In this document: positions 42,738 to 52,149 of the stretch, in pieces | Layout of the letters: every line of letters begins with the position of its first letter | Position numbering within the stretch: the first letter of the stretch is position 1 | Assembly: GCA_039090855.1 (NCBI GenBank) | Contig: CM077005.1 | Span: forward strand, 14,547,921 to 14,611,920 | Reading direction: 5' to 3' | Length of the DNA: 64,000 bases | DNA from: Macrothele yani | Lineage: Eukaryota; Arthropoda; Arachnida; Araneae; Macrothelidae | Notes under the pieces: generated by a model | Databases searched by the model: none | What the model was told of the DNA's origin: nothing | Seen by the model: only the letters and a program-made list of their open reading frames with translations | Program-made: the position numbers and the translations under genes

Positions 42738-42957
42738 AATTTTTTTTGTTTGGAGGTTTAACGACCACCGTGAGCAACTCAGTAGGCTATAAGCAGTCGC
42801 CCGTCCCTAATTTAGGGCCGCTGGTTCCAGGGAAGGGAGAGAGCCAGTGTTGCCGTAAGACAAACACAACATCCATGCCTCACCGGGATTCGAACCCAGA
42901 CCCATCTCGGACGAATGGTCAGAAGCCATCGCTTAGACTACTGCGCCACCAGGGCGA
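42738..42957 (-). mobile_element. SINE family A
   Basis: Full-length reversed copy ending CTGCGCCACCAGGGCGA. It lies 40 bp from the preceding, oppositely oriented copy, so the pair could form an inverted-repeat hairpin in RNA. Confidence 0.9.
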
Positions 42958-43252
42958 TGTGAAATTCTGAGTTTCCCCTTCATTTAACGGGAAAGATAGA
43001 ATCAGAATGCACTTCGTTAATTCACGAAAGGAAAAACGAAAAATGGCTAGTGAATTTCAGAATTTTTTCAGTGTATCTTCCTTTCGGGTATCTGTTTTCT
43101 TATGTAAATTTCGTTATTTCTCGGTTAAAGATTTCTTAACTGAACAGCACATTACCCTCGAAAAACTTTGTAACGCTGATAGTGAGTCAGAAGAAAAGTC
43201 TTCGTCGAATCTGGTGATAAGGATGATACACACATACCGGCTATTGAATTAG
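42958..43252. other. No gene recognised
   Basis: An 81-codon frame at 43007-43252 has no motif I recognise. Confidence 0.35.
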
Positions 43253-43259
43253 AAACTTC

Positions 43260-43263
<4 letters not shown>

Positions 43264-43296
<33 letters not shown>

Positions 43297-43501
43297 AGGT
43301 TTAACGACCACCGTGAGCTACTCAATGGGCTATAAGCAGTCGCCCGTCCCTAATTTAGGGTCACTGGTTCCAGGGAAGGGAGAGAGCCAGTGCCGTAAGA
43401 CAAACACAACATCCATGCCTGACCGGGATTCGAACCCGGACCCCTTACGGACGAATGATCAGAGGCCAACGCCTTAGACCACTGCGCCACCGGGGCGGCA
43501 A
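43264..43501 (-). mobile_element. SINE family A, full length
   Basis: Perfect 11-bp duplication AAACTTCTATT (43253-43263 and 43502-43512). The T-run at the 3' end is over 30 nt, consistent with a recent insertion. Confidence 0.95.
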
Positions 43502-43519
43502 AAACTTCTATTGAATACC

Positions 43520-44745
43520 AAGTTGGACCTCTTTAGCCCAAATTACAGCATGCATATGGTTTAGCATACATTTTTTTTTATATTTGGGGGTTGACGACCT
43601 CCGTCAGCAACTCAATGTGCTATAAGCAATTGCCTTCCCTAATTTAGGGCCACCGGCTCCAGGGAAGGGAGACAGCCAGTGCCGTAAAGCAAACACAGCA
43701 TCCACGCCTTATCGAGATTCGAACCCGAACCCATCTCGGACGAATGGTCAGAAACAACCGTTTAGACCGCTGAGCCATCGATACGGCTTTGGCATAGATT
43801 CCACAAGATGTTGTAGTGCATCCGTCCACAGCATGTTTGCCAGACAGTCCTTTAACTGACTCAGATTTAACAGAAAATAACTTTGCCCTCGCTTCTGTTT
43901 TTCTAACACGTCTCATACGTCCTCAGGGGAGTTCAGATCCGGGCTTCGTGCGGGCCAGGGAAGATGATGAAAGTCGCTGTCATGCTCGCTGTACCATTGC
44001 TGAACAAATCTTGCGCGATGGACAGTAGCATCGTCGTCTAAGAACAACTGTCGCCTGCTGAATAAGAAGACAATATTGCCGGATGGACTTGATGGGCAAC
44101 AATTTTCAGGTAATCTGACTTTCCAATAATATCACGAAACCCGTTCCTTACCAACAAAGAGTGCCCCCACATAACATCCCCTTCAGAGCCTTGAGTTATG
44201 TTTTCAAGGCAAGCTGGGTCGTTTGCTTCATGGAGGTCCAGCCAAACTCTGTTGGTACAGAACAAGGTGAACCGTGACTCGTTGGACCACTTAACTTTTA
44301 TCCAGTCTTTCAGTGTTCCGCCACAGTGTTCCTGACACCACTGTAACCCAATTTTCCGGTTATTTGCAAAAATTATTGGTTACCGTAAACGCATGCGTCT
44401 GCCAATCCCGATCCTCTTCAGTTCCCTGGTCATAGTTTGCTGATAAGTGGGTCGGGGACGGCCTTCATTAAATGCTTCGGTCAATTGGTTCACACAGGAA
44501 GTCCTGCTTTTCTGTAGAAAACTTTTCTGACGACGGCGATCTCGTTCCCGACAGTTTGTCGTTGCGCCACAGTTACGTCTTTTACACAAGCAACGTGGGT
44601 TACTTTTCCACTGATTAAAGACTCGGGATATTTCACTTTTAAAGGAACCAGTCAGTTCTGCTGTTTCCAAAATCGTCACTCCAGCGAGTCGGGCAACCAC
44701 GATAAGCCATCTATCGAACTCCGAAAGAACCTTTGTTTTTCCCAT
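43520..44745 (-). pseudogene. Tc1-like transposase, broken (family VI)
   Basis: The start MGKTKVLSEFDRWLIVVARL is at 44745. The N-terminal DNA-binding region follows (VTILETAELTG, SRVFNQWKSNP, CVNQLTEAFNEGRPRPTYQQ, TMTRELKRIGIGRRMRLR). The catalytic half is full of stops. The C-terminal stretch MLWTDALQHLVESMP is cut by a SINE (43571-43796) and resumes as MHAVIWAKEVQLGI. The first 19 codons and the upstream promoter of this family are tandemly repeated at 46490-47135. Confidence 0.75.
43571..43796 (-). mobile_element. SINE family A, diverged, inside Tc1 family VI
   Basis: GGGGTTGACGACCTCCGTCA to TGAGCCATCGATACGGC. Flanking TTTAGCATA and TTTGGCATA are a probable 9-bp duplication with one mismatch. 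It is older than most copies. Confidence 0.88.
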
Positions 44746-44965
44746 TGTGATCAACACTACTGACGATTACTGACGAGCAGCACTCTTATATAGTTAAGCC
44801 AGACGGGCACCCTCAATAAGCGCTTTTATCGAACTCCGGAAGGTACTTTGAGTTCAGTTGCTACTGTTCATCTTTGGTGAAACCCCAGCATTGTGCGGGG
44901 CTCCAAAGAAAGCAACCTGCCAGGTGGTTTGGCAGTTTGTCGTATGTGAGTCTGGTGAACTTTGA

Positions 44966-45060
44966 GGCCGCTGTGGTGCAGTGGTAGCATGTCCGGCGCG
45001 TAACTGGAAGACCCTCGGTTTGATTCCCGGTGGCAGCCGATGATAATTTTTCCGTGACTC
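44966..45060 (+). mobile_element. tRNA-derived SINE, family D
   Basis: GCCGCTGTGGTGCAGTGGTA, stem TCCGG/CTGGA, GGTTTGATTCCCGGTGGCAG, then CGATGATAATTTTTCCGTGA. The fold is tRNA-like, but position 33 is G instead of U, so it is not a working tRNA. A paralogous flank at 46396-46500 lacks this segment. Confidence 0.7.
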
Positions 45061-45106
45061 ACTTATAAACTTGGAAAGAGCGATGACTTCTATTTGATGT
45101 TCATAA

Positions 45107-46394
45107 TTTTTTTTTTTTTTTTTTTGGTTGGAGGTTTAACGACCACCGTGAGCAACTCAATGGGCTATAAGCAGTCGCCCGTCCCTAATTTAGGGTCACT
45201 GGTTCCACGGAAGGGAGAGAGCCAGTGCCGTAAGACAAACACAACATCCATGCCTCACCGGGATTCGAACCCGGACCCCTTACGGACGAATGATCAGAGG
45301 CCATCGCTTAGACCACTGCGCCACCGGGGCGGCGATGTTCATAATCCACGTCAACTGTATTTATCATTCATTCGCCTTCTAGTTATTTGTTCAGTTGCTA
45401 CTGTTCATCTTTGGTGATTTTTTTTTGATTGGATGTTTAACGACCACCGTGAGCAACTCAATGGGCTATAAGCAGTCGCCCGTCCCTAATTTAGGGTCAC
45501 TGGTTCCAGGGAAGGGAGAGAGCCAGTGCCGTAAGACAAACACAACATCCATGCCTCGCCGGGATTCGAACCCGGACCCCTTCCGTACGAATGATCAGAG
45601 GCCATCGCTTAGACCACTGCGCCACCGGGGCGGCGATGTTCATAATCCACGTCAACTGTATTTATCATTCATTCGCCTTCTAGTTATTTGTTCAGTTGCT
45701 AATGTTCATCTTTGGTGATTTTTTTTTTGATTGAAGGTTTAACGACCACCATGAGCAACTCAATGGGCTATAAGCAGTCGCCCGTCCCTAATTTAGGGTC
45801 ACTGGTTCCAGGGAAGGGAGAGAGCCAGTGCCGTAAGACAAACACAACATCCATGCCTCACCGGGATTCGAACCCGGACCCCTTACGGACGAATGATCAG
45901 AGGCCATCGCTTAGACCACTGCGCCACCGGGGCGGCGATGTTCATAATCCACGTCAACTGTATTTATCATTCATTCGCCTTCTAGTTATTTGTTCAGTTG
46001 CTAATGCTCATCTTTGGTGATTTTTTTGATTGAAGGTTTAACGACCACCATGAGCAACTCAATGGGCTATAAGCAGTCGCCCGTCCCTAATTTAGGGTCA
46101 CTGGTTTCAGGGAAGGGAGAGAGCCAGTGCCGTAAGACAAACACAACATCCATGCCTCACCGGGATTTTTTTTTTTTTTTTTTTTAATTGGATGTTTAAC
46201 GACCACCGTGAGCAACTCAATGGGCTATAAGCAGTCGCCCGTCCCTAATTTAGGGTCACTGGTTCCAGGGAAGGGAAAGAGCCAGTGCCGTAAGACAAAC
46301 ACAACATCCATGCCTCGCCGGGATTCGAACCCGGACCCCTTTCGTACGAATGATCAGAGGCCATCGCTTAGACCACTGCGCCACCGGGGGCGGC
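45107..46394 (-). repeat. Tandem array of a 301-bp unit made of SINE A plus its flank
   Basis: Copies of SINE A at 45107-45333, 45419-45634, 45720-45936, 46021-46166 (cut) and 46167-46394. The first three are followed by the same spacer of about 85 bp (GATGTTCATAATCCACGTCA to TCATCTTTGGTGA). The period is 301-302 bp (GGCGATG at 45331, 45632 and 45934). The first SINE has the original duplication GATGTTCATAA (45096-45106 and 45334-45344). The others are joined at TTTGGTGA/T-run, so they arose by tandem duplication and not by separate insertions. Confidence 0.93.
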
Positions 46395-46489
46395 TTCATC
46401 TTTGGTGAATCCCCAGCATTGTATGGGGATCCAAGGAAAGCAACCAGCCGTGAATCTTTTATAAATGTGGAAAAAGCGATGATTTTTAC

Positions 46490-47135
46490 TTGATATCCTT
46501 TGTCTTTCCCATTGTGATCAACACTACTGATGATTACTGACGAACAGCAGTTTGAAATAGCCCAGCCAGACGGGAACGCAAAAAAAAGCCCTTTTCCAAC
46601 TCCGAAGCAACCTTTGTATTTCCTATTGTGATCAGCACTACTGATGATTACTGACGAACAGCAGTTTGAAAATAGCCCAGCCAGACGGGAACGCAAAAAA
46701 AAAAAGCCCTTTTCCAACTCCTAAGCAACCTTTGTATTTCCTATTGTGATCAGCACTACTGATGATTACTGACGAACAGCAGTTTGAAATAGCCCAGCCA
46801 GACGGGAACGCAAAAAAGCCCTTTTCCAACTCCGAAGCAACCTTTGTATTTCCTATTGTGATCAGCACTACTGATGATTACTGACGAACAGCAGTTTGAA
46901 ATAGTCCAGCCAGACGGGCACCCACAATAAGCCCTTTATCGAACTCTGAAAGATCCTTTGTTTTTCCCATTATGATCAACACTACTGATGATTACTGACG
47001 AGCAGTAGTCTTATATAGTCCAGCCAGACGGGCACCCACATTAAGCCCTTCATCGAAGTCCGGAAGATCCTTTGTCTTTCCCAATGTGATCAAGACTACT
47101 GACAATTACTGACAAGCAGTGGTCTTAAATAAGTG
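46490..47135 (-). repeat. Array of about 116-bp units: Tc1 promoter, start codon and first codons
   Basis: About six units, with the GTGATCARCACTACTGA word recurring at intervals of 112-117 bp (near 46513, 46629, 46746, 46859, 46974 and 47089). On the minus strand the best units read TATATAAGAC, a leader of about 45 nt, then MGKTKDLSEFDKGLIVGARL, which is the start of the family VI transposase (44745). In the middle units ATG is ATA. Unit borders fall in CTGGCTGG. No transposase body is attached. Confidence 0.85.
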
Positions 47136-47304
47136 GCTACATCACGTGTAGAGACACGTGACCGCGTATTTTGCATTTAAGCAGAGTAAGTGATGTTTAA
47201 GTACATCTGCATAAAAGTTTCCAATTCAGTAACCAGTCTGAAATAGCGAAAGATGGGGATGTTTGTTGAAGATAAATGAACGGAATAAGGTGTTGTAACT
47301 AAGC

Positions 47305-47835
47305 ACAGCGGACAAAAAATTTGTCACCCCTCTCAGAAGTTACCTAAATACGGATGACGGCGCCTCTTGCCTTGTTAACAGCATAAATCCGGTGTGGTAG
47401 AGACTCCAGAATGTTGTGGATGTTTTGAACATCGATTTGCAGTCACTAGTACGCCAATTGGTCCCAAACTTCCGCCAGAGTACGTATGTGTCTATTCCGC
47501 CGCTTCACCTTCTGTTAAAAATGATCCCACAGATTTTAAATCGGATTTAAATCTGAGGATTTGGCGGGACAATCCAGGTGAGCTAGTGTTGCTGATTGGT
47601 CGTCATGCCACTCAGACACAGTTTTAACCCTGTGCAAACGGCAGTTGTCGTCTAGGAAAACAGGAGTGGCAAAGAAATTCTGCTTTTGGAGATGTAGGGC
47701 AAAGGGCAACTCTTCGTCATTCAGAATGCGGAGGTACGCATGCTGGTTCAAATTCATCGTTACTGCAACGAGAGGGCCCCTTTCGTGGTATAAAAACATC
47801 CCCACAACATCACAAAAACCCCTCCAGCTTGAACA
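47305..47835 (-). mobile_element. Tc1-like element, family VII, 3' half only
   Basis: The terminus CAGCGGACAAAAAATTTGTC is at 47306. The minus strand encodes the C-terminal half of a Tc1 transposase. The N-terminal half and the other end are missing. Confidence 0.7.
47344..47805 (-). pseudogene. Tc1-like transposase, C-terminal half, broken (family VII)
   Basis: MNLNQHAYLRILNDEELPFA, then TPVFLDDNCRLHRVKTVSEW (second catalytic Asp), HLDCPAKSSDLNPIENLWDH (Glu), a stop, KVKRRNRHIRTLAEVWDQL and NILESLPHRIYAVNKARGAV, ending at a TAG at 47344. The first catalytic Asp lies beyond the break. Confidence 0.8.
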
Positions 47836-48105
47836 ACACCCCTAAATCACACTGAGTACCGTCTATGCACGATAAAAAAGTGATGTGCTAAAAACTAATG
47901 ACCTGCTATAACTTTATTTACACACGTCACAGTTAAAAGAAGTCACTAATACAATCAAACAAAAAACATACAGATAAGACTTTACGGGGTCATTTGGCCC
48001 ATTCTCAGATGTAATAACAATGGAAACACTATCAGGGTTACGATGTATAATATGGGTGAGTTACATGTGACCAGTGCTCGAAATGGGCCGGTATACGACG
48101 GTATG
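47836..48105. other. No gene recognised
   Basis: Unassigned DNA between a Tc1 fragment and a minisatellite. Confidence 0.4.
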
Positions 48106-48107
48106 GC

Positions 48108-48430
48108 ATACCGACACTTCATTTTCCCTAGTAATTCATTCATACCGGCACTTCATTTTCCCTAGTATTTCATTCAACCGGCCCTTCATTTTTCCTAGTA
48201 TTTCATTCATACCGGCACTTTATTTTTCTTACTATTTCATTCATACCGGCACTTCATTTTTCCTAGTATTTCATTCATTCCGGCACATCATTTTTCCTAG
48301 TATTTTATTCATACCGGCACTTCATTTTTCCTAGTATTTCAGTCATACTGGCACTTCATTTTTCCTAGTATTTTATTCATACCGACACATCATTTTAACT
48401 AGTATTTCATTCATACCGGCACTTTTTTTG
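48108..48430. repeat. 34-bp minisatellite, about 9-10 copies
   Basis: The unit is CATTCATACCGGCACTTCAT followed by TTTTCCTAGTATTT. The open frame through it is a by-product of a repeat with few stops. Confidence 0.92.
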
Positions 48431-48849
48431 CTAGAAATTTACATACCTGCACTAATTTTTGTAGTGGGTACTGTTGCAACGATGCTTTTTTTGTCCGACT
48501 TATGAGCGCACATTCTTAAACATAGAAACCTTATGTGCCTCGTGCCCTTTTGAGAAATTGCTGTGGGGCAACCGTAAAGGATAGGAGAGTGGTGTACAGT
48601 TGAGCTATAAGTTCAATCCTTCAAAGGATGGAAATAAACCTACCCACAACGCATGATCACATCTTGCCACCAAGCCTCAAGTCATTCCACTAAAGATGTC
48701 TGTAATTTTTATTGTATCATTAATTTAATAAATTCAACTTGAAGTGCTTCTTCATAGAATGAAGAATTGAAAGCAATAGATTAAGCACAAATTTTAGTTT
48801 TGCAGCAATAAGTATAAACTTTTTCTACTTAGAACTTTTTTTTAATTAA
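48431..48849. other. No gene recognised
   Basis: AT-rich unassigned DNA. Confidence 0.4.
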
Positions 48850-49561
48850 CTAGTGACCCAACCCGGCTTCTCACGGTAGCAATTTAGAATTTACGGCGAA
48901 TCCAAAGACAGACAATTATTACGTTCAACAGGCGACTGTCTTTCTCTTTGTAAAACAATTCTTTGTCTATCATTTGCCAATCGAGTTTCTGTTTCTCGGA
49001 AAGTTTCATTATGACGAGATAAACAAATAATTTTAGCGTCCAATGTACTAGGACCTATATTCGATTTTCGTCCCGTCATAATGTTAATACGATATTTAAA
49101 TTTTAATTAAAGAGCTACTCAAAGAGTTGCATACGTGTGGACGAAAACAACTACGCATTTAGTCTGTGCGAGCGCCGATAAACCAATTCTCTTTCAGCGT
49201 CCGATGTAACTACGCATTCATTCTGTGGTCTTACATGCTGTCATACCGGTCGCCGCGCATGCGCCACGCGTTTTTTTCCCGATAAGCAAAAGTTTCGTAA
49301 ACCGGTCACCGCGCATCGTTCTTTAGGCAGTGGAAGCCACGAAAAAATGCGAACGGCGGTTTTTTATTTGACTTGTCACTAAAATCGTTACTGCTCGGCT
49401 CCCTTTTGCCATAGATTAATGTTTCATACACCTAAACCTTCCTTGACAAATGCTCTATGGAATGGTGAAAACCGCATCAAAATCCGTCCTGCGATTCTCG
49501 AGATTAACCCGAACAAACAGACAGACGCCTACCGGGGACTTTATTTTATACAATGTATAGA
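48850..49561 (-). mobile_element. Non-autonomous Helitron
   Basis: On the minus strand it begins TCTATACATTGTATAAAATA (49561 downward) after an A and ends GGGTTGGGTCACTAG (48850) before a T, as Helitrons insert between A and T with 5'-TC and CTAG-3' ends. Inside, codons for MTGRKSNIGPSTLDAKIICL and RLANDRQRIVLQRERQSPVE (48891-49079) resemble the N-terminus of Helitron proteins. Confidence 0.72.
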
Positions 49562-49679
49562 TTCAAGATTGTATATTCATTCTGATTGCGGACATTCTAA
49601 TTGCCGTACTTTCTACTTCATGAAAGCCCCTATTGAAAGGGGGCTGTCTTCTCGGCTCTGGACCTTAAAGTTCTGGGTT

Positions 49680-49901
49680 TTTTTTATTTTTTTTATTGGA
49701 AGTTTAACGACCACCGTGAGCAACTCAATGGGATATAAGCAGTCGCCCGTCCCTAAATTAGGGTCACTAGTTCCAGGGAAGGGAGAGAGCTAGTGCCGTA
49801 AGACAAACACAACATCCATGCCTCACCGGGATTCAAACCCGGACCCCTTACGGACGAATGATCAGAGGCCATCGCTTAGACCACTGCGCCACCGGGGCGG
49901 C
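49680..49901 (-). mobile_element. SINE family A, full length
   Basis: Perfect 11-bp duplication AGTTCTGGGTT (49669-49679 and 49902-49912). The target itself contains TGGGTTCAAGTCC, a B-box-like word, so the SINE may have landed in another tRNA-like repeat. Confidence 0.94.
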
Positions 49902-49912
49902 AGTTCTGGGTT

Positions 49913-50350
49913 CAAGTCCAGCTGAATTACGTACTTATATTAGCAGAGATTCGGAAGTCTCGTTAATCCGTTGGTCCCAGAATAGAAACTCCTCGTTATA
50001 AACAAATCTAACTCCAGTCCTCGGTGTAGCATAAGTAGTGCCCGCTGGATCCACAAACCAAACAACTGAAATCGACCGCCATCGTTTCTGACTTATGGTG
50101 CAACATAATTCCACGGAATTGTCAATTGCATTTTCAAACACAAGACTTTTTCTTTCAAGGATTTTTTTTTTTTCACGTTTTCAGTTTTGGAGATTTTCTG
50201 GGGAAGATATTTTTTCTGGATGCGTTTTAGCTATATATGAGCATACCAGCACTTCAAAATTTCCATTTCGAAGAGTTCATATGTGACGTCATAAGTGTAC
50301 ATTGCGCATGTTTGGCTGGATGACTTTCATTGCAACCAAACTCTCAACAA
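49913..50350. other. No gene recognised
   Basis: Unassigned DNA with T-runs. Confidence 0.4.
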
Positions 50351-51715
50351 TGTTTAATATCCCAGCAAAAACAAAAGTGTTGGGAAACTTCTGGTTGAAA
50401 TCTGCCATTCATGATACGGTAGCGATCTGTTGGTGGCAGCGCCATCAGTTGGCAGCCATTGATGGTCCTGCAGCATCGCCGTGAACTACGGGCCTCCATG
50501 CAAGTGCCACTAGCGGCCCGTAGCTTGCAACCGCAGCAACCCCAAACACGAGGTGGAAGCAGCGGGACTGCGCATGCGCTGAAGCAACGCGTGCACAGTC
50601 ATTCGTGGTACCAGTTAGTTGAAGACGACGTCCTCGCCATCGTGTTCCTTTAGTGTATGTTGAAGAAAAGCCATATGTAGAGAGACGGATTAATTTCCTA
50701 ATGAAATGCTGCGTCGACGAAGATTACCGTCCGAGGAAATTTGTATAAATAATTAAAGAAGTGTAAGAAATAGTCAATTAATCTCATGTATTTATAGAAA
50801 CTCATTTCGTAGCAAAATTTTTGCACTAACACATGAACAATCGAGAATACAAACAGCCATGAAACACACTCACTCCATTCCCATGAATAACAAGAAATAA
50901 TTTCTGTATAATCTTCATACACTAAACCTCTTCAAACAGAAGTCCCGAAAAGCAAAAGAAAAAAAAACATAAAAAAAAATCGTTGTGTTGGAAAGAAATA
51001 CGAATTATACGAGTACAAAATGGATATTTCTGTTACAAAATTATCTAATATTTGAAAAAACAAAACAAAAAAAACGTTAAAAATGTAACAGAATGTGACA
51101 TGAAAGTGTAAATATATTAATTAAACAATAATCGTCTTTCAAGACCAGAAGGACAGCACAAAACTTTGGAAAACGTCTTTAAGTTGATACACTTGTTGAA
51201 AGTGAGTGAACATGCAGAAGTTTTGTTGATGAAAAAAAAATCAGTAAAAGCACCGTGACATCATGCAGGAGTTCCGTTGGGGAAAAGCAGTTGTGTGTCA
51301 TTGGTGAACTGTGATTACGTATTTTCATTTTTTTTACTACTACTGGGAAATTGACGAACAACATTTGGCAAGCCATCAGTTACGTCACGTGATTACCGGC
51401 TGCCACTGCCGAGACACTGACGGATCACATTAGACTAGCCATCATTTATGGCACGTGTTTACTGGGCCTCTTAAGGGTCGCTTGTGGCAGCCAAAGCCTG
51501 TGATGGACAACTGATGTCCCTGTTCTGGCACATGACAACTGATGGGGTGCCAATTGTTGGCCAGTTGCTGGCCTGAACTGATGGCCCATCTGGTGGCCAC
51601 CGGGACATTTTATTGACGGTTCATGTAACGGAAACATAGTGATGGGCCAGTGCTGGTACTGTTGGCAGACAACAGTGATCCAGTGCTGGACCAGTAATAC
51701 TGTTTTTCCTGGGGA
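50351..51715. mobile_element. TIR element of unknown class, copy A
   Basis: The left end CCCAGCAAAAACAAAAGTGT and the right end ATACTGTTTTTCCTGGGG form a short inverted repeat. The copy at 54668-56205 matches in order along its length (shared GTTGGTGGCAGCGC, GGTACCAGTTAGTTGAAGAC, CATCAGTTACGTCACGTG and TGACAACTGATGGGGTGCCA). There is no coding capacity. Repeated GTTGGCAG/CTGGCC words lie near both ends. Confidence 0.65.
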
Positions 51716-52149
51716 AAAAAATTGGAAAGGTAAGATCGTAACGAAACCGACAACAAGTAAGGTGTTTATGCGATCCCCATGAAACCTATGGACACTGACT
51801 ATGAAGAAAAGTTATATATAGGATCAACTACACGTTCAAAAATCACACGAATCAAGGAACATAAATAACACGTGAAATCTGGATTAAAAAGTACACCTCT
51901 TTCATGCTTAACAAATTCCGGAACGCATTACCCAATGTGGACAGAATTTCTAAGTTCGAGGTCTTTTTTACGGGAAGCTTACTTATACACAACGCAGCCA
52001 ACACATATTGTAATGACGAATTACCATAACATCTCACTCCCTTGGAGATAGGCGCTAGAGAGAAAAGAACAAACGAACATGAACATCTGACTTAAGCAAA
52101 ACGTTGTACTCAGGAATTCGTTTCAGTGCATTGATTTCATTATGTTTTT

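Larger units (their letters stand above)
43513..44860 (-). mobile_element. Tc1-like element, family VI, with SINE insertion
   Basis: The minus strand holds a Tc1 transposase relic from 44745 to about 43520. The upstream region carries TATATAAG (44794-44801, minus strand). I could not define matching inverted ends, so the borders are approximate. Confidence 0.65.

Noticed and set aside
45094..46020. Repeated open frames of about 105 codons with the text SNSMGYKQSPVPNLGSLVPGK
   Set aside because: They are antisense translations of SINE family A and recur wherever the SINE occurs (for example 41520, 42746 and 49419); they are not genes.
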